Shown here piece after piece: positions 44,579 to 54,247 of a DNA stretch of 64,000 bases (positions are counted from its first letter, which is position 1; each line of letters starts with the position of its first letter). The position numbers and the translations under genes were made by a program. The notes under the pieces are model-generated. The model saw only the letters and a program-made list of their open reading frames with translations. It made no database searches and was not told the origin of the DNA. Source of the DNA: Pseudoxanthomonas sp. SL93 (GTDB lineage Bacteria; Pseudomonadota; Gammaproteobacteria; Xanthomonadales; Xanthomonadaceae); the NCBI RefSeq assembly GCF_026625825.1, contig NZ_CP113065.1, positions 2,356,001 through 2,420,000 on the forward strand, written 5' to 3'.

Positions 44579-45319
44579 ATGAGCTTTCCTGTCCGCGCCA
44601 TCACCCTCGACCTCGACGACACCCTGTGGCCGTTCGCCCCCATCGGCGCGCGCATCGAACGCGTGCTCGACGACTGGCTGCGCGAACACAGCCCCGCCAC
44701 CGCCTCCATGTTCCCGGTCGAACGCATGCGCGCCCTGCGCGATGAGGTGTTCGGCAACCACCCGCAGCTGGTCCATGACCTCAGCGCCCTGCGGCGCATG
44801 ACCCTGCAGCGCGCACTGCAGGAAAGTGGCGCCGACATGGCCCTGCTGGAACCGGCCTACGAGACCTTCTACGCCGCCCGCAACCAGGTGGAGTACTACC
44901 CCGACAGCCTCGACGCGTTGCAGCGCATCGCCGCGCGCCTGCCGATCGCCGCGGTGACCAACGGCAATGCCGACCTGCAGCGGATCGGGCTGGACCACCT
45001 GTTTGCCCACAAGATCCACTCCCGCGAGCACGGCGCGGCCAAGCCCGAGGCGAGCATCTTCCATGCCGCCTGCGACCTGCTGGGCGTGCCACCTGCCGAA
45101 GTGCTGCATGTGGGGGACCACATCGAGATGGATGTGGTGGGTGCCTTGCGCGCCGGCCTGCGCAGCTGCTGGATCAACCGGCCCGAGGATCACCACGGGC
45201 AAGCGCGCGCCTGGCCGCATGACGCACTCCGCCCGGACCTGGAATTCGACACCCTGACCGCACTGGCCGACTGGCTGGACGCGCACCCTTCTTTCGCCAC
45301 GGAACACGCCGCCGCATGA
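44579..45319 (+). CDS. HAD-family phosphatase (YigB-like)
   Basis: 246 residues. The HAD nucleophile motif is ITLDLDDTLW at the N terminus; motif II AVTNGNADL, motif III Lys in GAAKPEASIF and motif IV VGDHIEMDVVGA follow. A helical cap lies between motifs I and II. YigB dephosphorylates FMN and similar phosphates. It overlaps the aminopeptidase start by 4 bp. Confidence 0.88.
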   Translation: MSFPVRAITLDLDDTLWPFAPIGARIERVLDDWLREHSPATASMFPVERMRALRDEVFGNHPQLVHDLSALRRMTLQRALQESGADMALLEPAYETFYAARNQVEYYPDSLDALQRIAARLPIAAVTNGNADLQRIGLDHLFAHKIHSREHGAAKPEASIFHAACDLLGVPPAEVLHVGDHIEMDVVGALRAGLRSCWINRPEDHHGQARAWPHDALRPDLEFDTLTALADWLDAHPSFATEHAAA

Positions 45320-46686
45320 CTGCCGCCCTCGCCTACACCGATTCCTCCGCCAATGCGCGCCCGTTGCATGTGCTGGAACGCACGCAGCTGGCCGGCTGGC
45401 GCGCGACGCAGTCGCCGGCGGTCAATGCCTGGCTCGACGCGCAGAATTTCACGGCGGCGCCGGGTTCGCTGCTGCTGCTGCCGGGCGACGCCGGGCTGGC
45501 GGGTGCGGTGATGGGCATCGGCGATCCGCTCGACGCGTATTCGTACGGACATGCACCGTTCGGCCTGCCGGCAGGCGACTGGCAGCTGGCCACCGACCTG
45601 CCCGGCGACGCACGCACGGCATTGCAGCTCGGCTGGGGCCTGGGCAGCTACCGGTTCGACCGCTACAAGACCCCGCCGCGCAAGCCTGCGCGCCTGGTGC
45701 TGGTGCAGGCCGAAGCCGAAGCCCTGGACCTGCTGGCCGCCAGCGTGCGCGTGCGCGACCTGGTCAACACGCCGACCGAGCACATGGGCCCGGATGACCT
45801 GGAAGCCACCACGCGCGAGCTGGCGCAGCTGCATGGCGCCGAGGTCGAGGTGATCGCCGGCGATGCGCTGCTGGCGCAGAACTTCCCCGCCATCCACGCC
45901 GTCGGCCGCGCCTCGCACCGTGCACCGCGCCTGATCGCGCTGCGCTGGGGCGATGCCGCGCATCCGCATGTCGCGCTGGTCGGCAAGGGCGTGTGCTTCG
46001 ACACCGGCGGGCTGGACATCAAGCCGGCCGACGGCATGCGCAACATGAAGAAGGACATGGGCGGTGCCGCGCATGCCATCGCGCTGGCACAGCTGGTGAT
46101 GGCGCGCCGGCTGCCGGTGCGGCTGACGCTGCTGGTGCCTGCGGTGGAGAACAGCATCGGTCCGAATGCGTTCCGTCCCGGCGAAGTGATCGCCACCCGC
46201 AAGGGCGTCAGCGTGGAAATCGACAACACCGACGCCGAAGGCCGCGTGATCCTGTGCGATGCGCTCACCTATGCCGGCGAGCAGTCCCCCGAGCTGCTGC
46301 TGGATTTCGCCACGCTCACTGGCGCGGCGCGCATCGCGCTGGGGCCGGACCTGCCGGCGCTGTTCGCCAACGACGACGCGCTGGCCCACGACTGGATCAG
46401 CGCCGGCGAGCGCACGCGCGACCCGGTGTGGCGCATGCCGTTGTGGCGCCCCTACCTGCGCTACCTGACCAGCGGCATCGCCGACCTGGCCAACGCAGGC
46501 TCGCGCATGGCTGGCGCCGTCACCGCCGCGCTGTACCTGGAGCGCTTCGTGCCGGAAGGCATGAAGTGGGCGCACCTGGACGTGTATGCCTGGAACGACA
46601 GCGACCGCGCCGGTCGCCCCGCCGGCGGCGAAGCGCTGGCCCTGCGCAGTGCCTACGCGATGCTGAAGGCGCGTTACGGCGGTTGA
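45316..46686 (+). CDS. Leucyl aminopeptidase family M17
   Basis: 456-residue dizinc aminopeptidase. Catalytic elements are visible: KGVCFDTGGLDIKPADGM, MKKDMGGAAHAI, NTDAEGRVILCDAL and DFATLTGAARIALG. Cytoplasmic peptide turnover. ATG overlaps the HAD stop by 4 bp (ATGA), so the pair is one operon. It is somewhat shorter than E. coli PepA and closer to the short branch of the family. Confidence 0.92.
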   Translation: MTAALAYTDSSANARPLHVLERTQLAGWRATQSPAVNAWLDAQNFTAAPGSLLLLPGDAGLAGAVMGIGDPLDAYSYGHAPFGLPAGDWQLATDLPGDARTALQLGWGLGSYRFDRYKTPPRKPARLVLVQAEAEALDLLAASVRVRDLVNTPTEHMGPDDLEATTRELAQLHGAEVEVIAGDALLAQNFPAIHAVGRASHRAPRLIALRWGDAAHPHVALVGKGVCFDTGGLDIKPADGMRNMKKDMGGAAHAIALAQLVMARRLPVRLTLLVPAVENSIGPNAFRPGEVIATRKGVSVEIDNTDAEGRVILCDALTYAGEQSPELLLDFATLTGAARIALGPDLPALFANDDALAHDWISAGERTRDPVWRMPLWRPYLRYLTSGIADLANAGSRMAGAVTAALYLERFVPEGMKWAHLDVYAWNDSDRAGRPAGGEALALRSAYAMLKARYGG

Positions 46687-46728
46687 CCAAAGGTGTCGTG
46701 CGTTGTGGGAGCGACATCCCGGGATCTC

Positions 46729-47331
46729 CTACAACCACCCCCGCTGCCGCGCCAGCCGGTAGGCTTCGATGCGGTTGGCGACACCCAGCTTGCCGATGGC
46801 TTCGGACAGGTAGTTGCGCACGGTGCCCTGCGACAGGTTGAGCTGCCGGGCGATGTCGCCGGCGGACTGCCCTTCCCCGGCCAGCCGCAGCACCTGGCGC
46901 TCGCGGTCGTTGAGCGGGTCGGCATCGGACCAGGCTTCCACCGCCAGCTGCGGATCGATGGCGCGGCCACCGCGATGCACCTTGCGCAGCGCCTCCGCGA
47001 GGTCCTCGGCGGGTGCATCCTTCAGCAGGTAACCCGACACGCCGGCATCCAGCGCGCGGCGCAGGAAGCCGCTGCGCGCGAACGTGGTGACGATGACCAC
47101 CTTGCACGGCAGTTCCTGCCGCTGGATGCGCTGGGCCAGTTCCAGACCGGTCAGGCCGGGCATTTCGATGTCAGTGACCAGCAGGTCGGGCTTCAGGCGC
47201 TGCAGTTCGCGCCAGGCGGCCTCGCCGTCCGCAGCGGCGCCGACCACCTCGATGTCGTCTTCCATGCCCAGCAACGCGGACAGCGCGCCGCGCACCATGG
47301 CCTGGTCTTCAGCAAGCAGCACGCGGATCAT
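46729..47331 (-). CDS. LuxR-type response regulator (DesR-like)
   Basis: 200 residues. The receiver domain has the acidic pair near the start (AEDQ), the phosphoacceptor Asp54 in LLVTDIEMPG and Lys in LLKDAP. The C-terminal helix-turn-helix is LNDRERQVLRLAGEGQSAGDIARQLN. It pairs with the histidine kinase upstream on the same strand (150-bp gap) and is expected to control the ABC exporter at 48713-50388, by analogy with DesK/DesR systems. Confidence 0.92.
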   Translation of the reverse strand: MIRVLLAEDQAMVRGALSALLGMEDDIEVVGAAADGEAAWRELQRLKPDLLVTDIEMPGLTGLELAQRIQRQELPCKVVIVTTFARSGFLRRALDAGVSGYLLKDAPAEDLAEALRKVHRGGRAIDPQLAVEAWSDADPLNDRERQVLRLAGEGQSAGDIARQLNLSQGTVRNYLSEAIGKLGVANRIEAYRLARQRGWL

Positions 47332-47481
47332 CGGAAGGCCGGAACGGGAAGGTCGGCAACACGCTAGCAAATCAGACCGGGGAAGTGGAACGCGCGTTGT
47401 CGGAGCGACGTGAGTCGCGAGTGCAGGCCCCAAGCCATGTACCCCTCAGCACCCCTGACCCTTCTTTCTTGCGATCGCGAC

Positions 47482-48684
47482 TTACGTCGCTCCCACGCTA
47501 CGCTTCACGACGTGCTGTTCGTCGGGCGCCTCTGCGCCATCCGCCGATGGCAGCGGCAGCGTGATCTCGACGCACGTGCCCTGGCGGAGCGTGGAATCGA
47601 TGCGCAGGCGACCGCCACGCGATTCCACCCGCTCGCGCATGCCGGTCAGTCCGTTGCCGGGCACGGTGGCGCTGCCCACGCCGTTGTCGCGGATGCGCAG
47701 CTGCACGTGGTCGGCGGTCGAGGCCAGGATCACCTCGGCAAGGGTGGCGCGTGCATGGCGCTGGATGTTGGTCACCGCCTCGCGCAGGGCGAGGGCGAGG
47801 ACGGTCTCGAGGTCAGGCGGTACCACCACCTCCCGGGCTTCGTAGCGCAGCGTGACGCCGTCCGATTCCAGCAGCAGCTTCGCCGATGCCAGTTCCGCCG
47901 CCAGGCCGGCCGCGCGGATGCCGGTCACGGCGCGCCTGACCTGTGCCAGCGCATCGCGGGCGACGCGGCTGACTTCGATGATCTCGTTGCGCGCGGCTTG
48001 CGGGTCGCGCTCGATCAGGCGCCCGGCCAAGTCGGACTTCAGCGCCACCAGCGACAGCGTGTGGCCGAGCAGGTCGTGCAGGTCGCGGCCGATGCGCTCG
48101 CGTTCGGCCAGCGCGGCCAGGCGGCGGACTTCATCGTGCGAAAGCTTGAGTTCGGCGCGCTTGCGCACGGTCTCGGCCTGGAAATAGTTGCCGCTGAACA
48201 CCGCGACCGACACGATGGCCGTCACCGCCGGCACGAACGCCGGGAACACGAGCCATGCCGCCATCGCGCAGTACGCGGCCAGCAGCAGCGCCAGCGCGCC
48301 CAGCCGCGTCCACATCGAGCCCGGCAGCAGTGCGGCGAACGCGGCGGCGTAGATCACGTACGTGTTGGAGAACGCGTTGAACGGCATCAGGCCGTAGCCC
48401 AGCGCGGCGATGCCCAGCGTGCACAGCACCCGCGTCATCGCGCTGCCGCGGTACGCAAGGAAGTACATCGGCAGGAACACCGCGATCGACACCAGCGTGG
48501 GCCACAGGTACCAGCGCACGCCCTCGCCCCAGTCGGCGTTCGACGGCACCAGCACGGGTACGAACAGGAACAGCAGGTAGCCCAGCAGCAGCAGCGGCAT
48601 CCAGCCCAGCCCCAGGGCCTCGGGCACCAAGCGGTCGCGCAACCGGGTGAGCACGCGCATCAGCGATGAGGAAGGCAGGTGCAT
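47482..48684 (-). CDS. Membrane histidine kinase (DesK-like, HisKA_3)
   Basis: 400 residues. About five helices fill residues 30-165. The dimerisation/phosphotransfer box is ERERIGRDLHDLLGHTLS with His203, followed by the ATP-binding domain (AVTNIQRHA, RIRDNGVGS, GNGLTGMRERV). A membrane-stress or lipid signal is plausible from its family. AAGGAG lies six bases before ATG 48684. It begins 28 bp after the permease gene. Confidence 0.92.
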   Translation of the reverse strand: MHLPSSSLMRVLTRLRDRLVPEALGLGWMPLLLLGYLLFLFVPVLVPSNADWGEGVRWYLWPTLVSIAVFLPMYFLAYRGSAMTRVLCTLGIAALGYGLMPFNAFSNTYVIYAAAFAALLPGSMWTRLGALALLLAAYCAMAAWLVFPAFVPAVTAIVSVAVFSGNYFQAETVRKRAELKLSHDEVRRLAALAERERIGRDLHDLLGHTLSLVALKSDLAGRLIERDPQAARNEIIEVSRVARDALAQVRRAVTGIRAAGLAAELASAKLLLESDGVTLRYEAREVVVPPDLETVLALALREAVTNIQRHARATLAEVILASTADHVQLRIRDNGVGSATVPGNGLTGMRERVESRGGRLRIDSTLRQGTCVEITLPLPSADGAEAPDEQHVVKRSVGAT

Positions 48685-48712
48685 GGACGGCTCCTTGTGG
48701 CGGTGCGACGGT

Positions 48713-49471
48713 TCAGCGCGACAGTCGGCGCTGCGCCCAGGCGAAGAAGACCACGGTCACCAGCGTCAGCACGCCGACATGCAGCAGCATCGGCTTGCCT
48801 GCGTCCATGCCGACGCCCTTCAGGGCCAGTTGCGCCAGATGATACGCCGGCCACGCGGGGGCCAAGTGCTGCAGTACCGGAGGCAGCATCGACAGCGGCA
48901 CCCACAGGCCGGACAGGAACGCCATCGGCAGGTACACCAGGTTGACCAGCGCCGGCGCGCCGCGACCCCCGATCAGGCTGCCCAGCCAGAGGCCCAGCGC
49001 GCTGAAGGGCAGCACGCCCAGCAGCACCACGACGGCCAGCCACGCCCATTGCGAGGCCGACAGGCGCACGCCGGCGAACGTCACCGCCAGGAGTGCCAGC
49101 AACGCCAGGATGATCGCGCCGAACAGCAGCGCCATTGCCATCTTCGCCACCAGGTAGGCGCCCATCGGCATCGGCTGCGCGCGCTTGAGCGTCAGCAGCC
49201 CCTGGTCGCGATCCATCGCCACGGTCACGCCGAAGCCGAACAGCGCCACGCCCATCACGCCGAACACGGCATAGCCCGCCAGCATGTACTGCGCGGCACT
49301 GGGGCCGCCCTTGCCCCCCAGCAGCACGCCGAACAGCAGGTAGAACACCGGCGGGAACAACAGGCATGGCAGCGAGAACGACGGCGTGCGCAGCAGGCGC
49401 AGGAATTCATAGCGCGCTTCCAGCAGGTAGGCGCGCCATGGGGAGTACGTGGAGATCGTCAGGGTGTTCAT
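48713..49471 (-). CDS. ABC-2 type transporter permease
   Basis: 252 residues with six helices and the ABC-2 pattern (LLFPPVFYLLFGVLLGG, VNLVYLPMAFLSGLWVPLSMLP). Its ATG overlaps the ATPase stop by one base. With the ATPase it forms an exporter of the Dra/Nod/antibiotic-resistance type, likely regulated by the adjacent kinase and regulator. Confidence 0.9.
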   Translation of the reverse strand: MNTLTISTYSPWRAYLLEARYEFLRLLRTPSFSLPCLLFPPVFYLLFGVLLGGKGGPSAAQYMLAGYAVFGVMGVALFGFGVTVAMDRDQGLLTLKRAQPMPMGAYLVAKMAMALLFGAIILALLALLAVTFAGVRLSASQWAWLAVVVLLGVLPFSALGLWLGSLIGGRGAPALVNLVYLPMAFLSGLWVPLSMLPPVLQHLAPAWPAYHLAQLALKGVGMDAGKPMLLHVGVLTLVTVVFFAWAQRRLSR

Positions 49472-50388
49472 CAGGCAGCCTCGGCCAGGGGAGAGGAGCG
49501 GGTCAGATGGATGAAGGCATCGGCCAGGCCGGCGCGCTGCACTTCCAGTTCGGACAGCGCCGGGTCTTCGTCCAGCAGGCGGCGCACGACCGGTTCCGCG
49601 TGGTCCGCGACGATCTCCAGCCGTTCGCCGACGTGGCGCGCGTCCTGCACGCCCGGCCAAGCCGATACGGTGGCTGCCGGCAGCGACGACAGGCAGCCGA
49701 TGCGTCGCTGCGAAACGCGCGCGCGGACCTGCGCGACGCTGCCTTCGGCGACCACGCGGCCCTGGTTCACCACCACCACGCGGTCGGCGAGTGCCTCGGC
49801 CTCTTCCAGGTAATGGGTGGTCAGCAGCACCGCGCATCCCTGCGCCACCAGCTCGCGGATCGCCTTCCACAAGCCTTGGCGCGCTTCGATGTCCAGGCCG
49901 GTGGTGGGCTCGTCGAGGAACAGCAGCTGCGGGCGCCCGCACACCGCCAGCGCGAACTGCACACGGCGCTGCTGGCCACCGGAGAGCTGGCCGTAGCGGC
50001 GCTCCATCAGACCGTCCAGTCCCGCCAGCGCCACGCAGTCGGCCACGCTGCGCGGCTCCGGGTAGTAACTGCGGGTCAGTTCGATCAGCTCACGCACCTT
50101 CAGCGTGTCCTGGATGCCGGCCGACTGCAGCATCACGCCGATGCGCCGGCGCGCCTCCAGCAGGCGCGGCGACATGCCGAACAGCTCCGCACGTCCTGCA
50201 TCGGGGCATTGCAGCCCCAATAGCAGGCTGATGGCCGTGGTCTTGCCGGCACCGTTGGGGCCCAGCAGTGCCAGCACCTGTCCGGCCGGCACCTCCAGGT
50301 CCAGCGCATCCAGCGCGCGGGTCTTGCCGTAGTGGTGCCGGACGCCGCGCAGGCGCGCCAGGACAGGGGTGGGAGCGACTGCGTTCAT
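49471..50388 (-). CDS. ABC transporter ATP-binding protein
   Basis: 305 residues. Walker A GPNGAGKT at 43-50, signature LSGGQQRRV, Walker B LLFLDEPTTGLD and an H-loop in TTHYLEEAE are all present. First gene of the unit ATPase-permease-kinase-regulator. ATG 50388 opens the domain; a longer in-frame leader is cysteine- and histidine-rich and unlikely to be coding. Confidence 0.93.
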   Translation of the reverse strand: MNAVAPTPVLARLRGVRHHYGKTRALDALDLEVPAGQVLALLGPNGAGKTTAISLLLGLQCPDAGRAELFGMSPRLLEARRRIGVMLQSAGIQDTLKVRELIELTRSYYPEPRSVADCVALAGLDGLMERRYGQLSGGQQRRVQFALAVCGRPQLLFLDEPTTGLDIEARQGLWKAIRELVAQGCAVLLTTHYLEEAEALADRVVVVNQGRVVAEGSVAQVRARVSQRRIGCLSSLPAATVSAWPGVQDARHVGERLEIVADHAEPVVRRLLDEDPALSELEVQRAGLADAFIHLTRSSPLAEAA

Positions 50389-50623
50389 GCCGATGCCTCG
50401 TGATGGGTGTGGCCACGATAGGCAGCACGCGGGGCCGTGATCAGTGGCGCCCCTCATGCGAATCGGATGACAGGTGTCACTTGGCTGCGGCATTGCCCGC
50501 GGGCAACCTGTGCATCGTGCCGCCCGCTGCCGCCGACGGCGTGGGGCATAAAGTGACTTCCGGCAACTAGGCTCGGTTACCCTACCCGGTCACACTTTCC
50601 CGCATTCACCGTCTGGATACGCG

Positions 50624-51865
50624 ATGAACTCTTCTGCTGACCTGTTGAAGGAACTCCGCATCGACCGCAAGGCGCCGCCACCGGAGCCGACGTCCCGGCG
50701 TGGCCTGTGGATCGGCCTGGGCATCGCCGCGGCCGTCGTGCTGGCGGTCGGCGCATGGGTGCTGCTGGGCAGAGAGAAGGCCATCGAAGTACGGACGGCA
50801 CCGGTCGCGGCGCTGGGCAACGGCAATGCCGCCGCCACGGTGCTTGATGCATCGGGCTACGTGGTGGCGCGCCGCATGGCCACCGTGTCGGCCAAGATCA
50901 CCGGCAAGGTCCGCGAAGTCCTGATCGAGGAAGGCATGAAGGTCGAAGCGGGCCAGGTGATGGCCACGCTTGATCCGGTCGACGCGGATGCGGGCCGTGC
51001 GCTGTCGCAGGCGCAGGTCGAGGCCGCGCGCTCGCAGGTGGCCAACGTGCAGGCGCAACTGACGGAGGCCGAGGCCAATGCGCGTCGCCTGTCCTCGCTG
51101 GTGCAGCAACAGCTGGTTGCACGCGCGCAATACGACCAGGCCGTCGCCACGCGCGACGCCCTGCGCGCGCAGCTGCAGGCCGCCCAGCGCAACGTCAGCG
51201 TCGCCAACCGCAACCTGGCGATTTCCGACAACGGCGTGGACAACACCATTGTCCGTGCCCCCTTCGCCGGCGTGGTGATCGCCAAGGCCGCGCAGCCGGG
51301 CGAGATCGTCTCGCCGCTGGCCACCGGTGGCTTCACCCGCACCGGCATCGGCACCATCGTCGACATGGATTCGCTGGAAGTGGAGGTGGAGGTCAACGAG
51401 TCCTTCATCGGCCGCGTGCAGCCGAAGATGCCCATCCAGGCCACGTTGAACGCGTATCCGGAGTGGCAGATCCCCGGCGAGGTGATCGCCATCATCCCCA
51501 CCGCCGACCGCAGCAAGGCGACGGTGAAGGTGCGCGTGGCGCTGAACGTGAAGGATCCGCGCGTGGTGCCGGACATGGGTGTGCGCGTGAGCTTCCTGGA
51601 GTCGGCCAAGCCGCAGGCCACGCAGGCGCCGAAGGGCGTGCGCGCGCCCGCCGCCGCCGTCAGCGAACGCGACGGCGCACAGGTCGCCTTCGTGGTCGGC
51701 GACGACGACACGGTCGAACAGCGCACGCTGAAGGTTGGCGGCAAGCTGGGCGACGACGACCTCCAGGTCACCGACGGCCTGGTGGCCGGCGAGACCGTCG
51801 TCATCGACGCCCCGGCCGAACTGAAGGACGGCGCCAAGGTGAAGCTGGCCGAAGACGCCGAATAA
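50624..51865 (+). CDS. MacA-like periplasmic adaptor (HlyD/RND family)
   Basis: 413 residues: an N-terminal membrane anchor (LWIGLGIAAAVVLAVGAWVLL), the barrel-sandwich halves (GYVVARRMATVSAKITGKV and TIVRAPFAGVVIAKAAQPGEIVSP) around a coiled-coil hairpin, then beta-barrel domains. It links an inner-membrane exporter to an outer-membrane channel. It is the first gene of a MacAB-like set, separated by 508 bp from the ATPase gene, most of it repeat sequence. Divergent from the 49471-50388 ATPase. Confidence 0.92.
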   Translation: MNSSADLLKELRIDRKAPPPEPTSRRGLWIGLGIAAAVVLAVGAWVLLGREKAIEVRTAPVAALGNGNAAATVLDASGYVVARRMATVSAKITGKVREVLIEEGMKVEAGQVMATLDPVDADAGRALSQAQVEAARSQVANVQAQLTEAEANARRLSSLVQQQLVARAQYDQAVATRDALRAQLQAAQRNVSVANRNLAISDNGVDNTIVRAPFAGVVIAKAAQPGEIVSPLATGGFTRTGIGTIVDMDSLEVEVEVNESFIGRVQPKMPIQATLNAYPEWQIPGEVIAIIPTADRSKATVKVRVALNVKDPRVVPDMGVRVSFLESAKPQATQAPKGVRAPAAAVSERDGAQVAFVVGDDDTVEQRTLKVGGKLGDDDLQVTDGLVAGETVVIDAPAELKDGAKVKLAEDAE

Positions 51866-51949
51866 GACCCACCGAAACGGCGCGCGTGAGGAAACCCACG
51901 CCGCGACGAATCACCGGGTTTGCTGTTGTATTTCAGCGCTTTGCTTGAA

Positions 51950-52170
51950 CGGGCCCCATTAGGTACGGCAAGCGGAGCGGGTAAAACCCGCAGGGCGGCG
52001 CACAGGACGTGCGCCGTTTCCGGATGACACAGGATGTGTCTTCCGGAAATTCTCGTTCCGGTTGCGGACCCTGCGCGCTTGGCGTGCAGGGCGTGCCGCC
52101 TGGGGTGTGCTTTCTTTGGTCCTTTCTTTGCACAAGCAAAGAAAGGACGCCCCGCGGCGAGCGCGTGGAA
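51950..52170. repeat. Half copy of the long inverted-repeat element
   Basis: Matches the right half of 43888-44367 in order: CGGGTAAAAC, GGCGGCGCACAGGACGTGCG, CCTGGGGTGTGCTTTCTTT, the hairpin GTCCTTTCTTTGC-ACAA-GCAAAGAAAGGAC (52119-52148), then CCCCGCGGCGAGCGCG. The left half is missing. It lies inside the macA-macB-like gap; 51866-52373 has no gene. Confidence 0.8.
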
Positions 52171-52373
52171 ATCGATCGTCACCCGCATTTGATTCACAAC
52201 CCGCGTCAATCACGCCCGCGAACAATCGCCAACGTGTCGATAACCGCCTCCCCGCTTCGTCGTACGGAAAGACTTCGCACCAACGCCCATCAGGTCAGAA
52301 CCCGCCCTGATTGCCCGCAATGCTCACCGTCCCGCGCACACCATTCCCGAACACCACCGAAGGAAAACGCCCC

Positions 52374-53063
52374 ATGTCCTCCCTGGTCTCCCTCCGCAAC
52401 CTCACCAAGACCTACCAGCGCGGCCCCGAAAAGGTGCAGGTGCTGCACGGCATCGACCTGGACATCCCGCACGGCGACTTCGTCGCCCTGATGGGCCCGT
52501 CCGGTTCCGGCAAGACCACGCTGCTCAACCTGATCGGCGGCCTGGACACGCCCAGCGGCGGCGAGATCGAGATCGAAGGCCAGCGCATCGACCGCATGAA
52601 CGATGCCCAGCTCGCCCAATGGCGCAGCCACCACGTCGGCTTCGTCTTCCAGTTCTACAACCTGATGCCCACGCTGACCGCGCAGAAGAACGTCGAACTG
52701 CCGCTGCTGCTGACCAAGCTGGGCGCCAGCCAGCGCAAGCGCAACGCCGAGATCGCCCTGCAGCTGGTGGGCCTGGCCGAACGCGGCTCGCACCGGCCGA
52801 ACGAACTTTCCGGCGGCCAGCAGCAGCGCGTGGCGATCGCCCGCGCCATCGTCTCCGACCCCACGTTCCTGATCTGCGACGAGCCCACCGGCGACCTGGA
52901 CCGTCATTCGGCGGAGGAAATCCTCAACCTGCTGCAGATGCTCAACAAGGAACACGGCAAGACCATCATCATGGTCACCCATGACCCGAAGGCGGCCGAG
53001 TACGCCACCCACACCATCCACCTGGACAAGGGCGAGCTGGCCGATACCCCGGCAGCGCACTGA
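52374..53063 (+). CDS. MacB-like ABC exporter ATPase
   Basis: 229 residues of the LolD/MacB ATPase family. Walker A GPSGSGKT at 41-48, Q-loop FQFYNLMP, signature LSGGQQQRV and Walker B FLICDEPTGDLD are present. Works with the two FtsX-type permeases downstream (11 and 12 bp gaps). Confidence 0.95.
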   Translation: MSSLVSLRNLTKTYQRGPEKVQVLHGIDLDIPHGDFVALMGPSGSGKTTLLNLIGGLDTPSGGEIEIEGQRIDRMNDAQLAQWRSHHVGFVFQFYNLMPTLTAQKNVELPLLLTKLGASQRKRNAEIALQLVGLAERGSHRPNELSGGQQQRVAIARAIVSDPTFLICDEPTGDLDRHSAEEILNLLQMLNKEHGKTIIMVTHDPKAAEYATHTIHLDKGELADTPAAH

Positions 53064-53074
53064 CGGAGGCGGTC

Positions 53075-54235
53075 ATGAAATATTTCTCGTTGATATGGGC
53101 CGCGCTGTTCCGCAGCAAGACGCGTACCGCGCTGACGCTGCTGTCGGTGGTGGCGGCGTTCCTGCTGTTCGGGCTGCTCGACTCGGTGCGCGTAGCATTC
53201 ACGTCCGGTGGCGGCGTTGCCGGCGCGGATCGCCTGGTGGTGTCGTCGCGGCTGTCGCTGACGCAGATGCTGCCGCTGAACCTGGAGCAGAAGATCGCGT
53301 CCACCCCCGGGGTCAAGAAGGTGGCCTACGCCGCGTGGTTCGGCGGCATCTACAAGGACCCGAAGAACTTCTTCCCCAACTTCTCCGTCAGCGACAACTA
53401 CCTGTCGCTGTACCCGGAGTACGTGGTGGACGACGCGCAGATGAAGGCCTGGCAGAACGACCGCACCGGTGCGATCGTCGGCGAGTCGCTGGCGAAGAAG
53501 TTCGGCTGGAAAGTGGGTGACACCATCCCGCTGCAGGCCACCATCTTTCCGCAGAAGGATGGCAGCAACGCCTGGCCGCTGACACTGCGCGGCACCTTCG
53601 TGGTCGCCGATGACAAGAAGAAGGGCGAAGAAAACCAGCTGCTGTTCCACTGGAAGTACTTCGACGAGGCCAACCAGTACGTCAACGGCCAGGTCGGCTG
53701 GTACATGGTGAAGCTGGACAACGTGGACCACGCCACGCGCGTGGCGAAGGCCATCGATGCGATCTCGGAGAACTCGGACCGGGAAACCAAATCGCAGACG
53801 GAACAGGCATTCAACCAGTCCTTCCTCAAGCAGTTCGCCGACATCGGCTTCATCGTCACCGCCATCATGGGCGCGGTGTTCTTCACCCTGCTGCTGCTGA
53901 CCGGCAACACGATGGCGCAGGCCGTGCGCGACCGCGTACCGGAGCTGGCCATCCTGAAGACGCTGGGCTTCACCAATGGCAGCGTGCTGGCGCTGGTCCT
54001 GGCCGAATCGGTACTGCTGGTGATGCTGGGCGGCCTGGTCGGCATGGGCCTGGCCGCCGTCCTGGTCCCGATCCTGGGCGCGCTGACCGGCGGTGCGCTG
54101 CCGGTCGGCGCGATTCCGATCGAAACCTGGGCCGTGGGTCTCGCGCTGATGCTGGGCATCGGGCTGGTGGTGGGGGCATTGCCCTCGCTGCGGGCGATGC
54201 GCCTGAAGATCGTCGATGCACTGGCTGGCCGCTGA
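53075..54235 (+). CDS. MacB-like permease, first copy
   Basis: 386 residues with one N-terminal helix (TALTLLSVVAAFLLFGLL), a large periplasmic domain (about 40-250) and three C-terminal helices with the FtsX motif RVPELAILKTLGF. Not fused to an ATPase, unlike E. coli MacB. It makes a heterodimer with the next gene. Confidence 0.92.
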   Translation: MKYFSLIWAALFRSKTRTALTLLSVVAAFLLFGLLDSVRVAFTSGGGVAGADRLVVSSRLSLTQMLPLNLEQKIASTPGVKKVAYAAWFGGIYKDPKNFFPNFSVSDNYLSLYPEYVVDDAQMKAWQNDRTGAIVGESLAKKFGWKVGDTIPLQATIFPQKDGSNAWPLTLRGTFVVADDKKKGEENQLLFHWKYFDEANQYVNGQVGWYMVKLDNVDHATRVAKAIDAISENSDRETKSQTEQAFNQSFLKQFADIGFIVTAIMGAVFFTLLLLTGNTMAQAVRDRVPELAILKTLGFTNGSVLALVLAESVLLVMLGGLVGMGLAAVLVPILGALTGGALPVGAIPIETWAVGLALMLGIGLVVGALPSLRAMRLKIVDALAGR

Positions 54236-54247
54236 GGAGACCACGTC

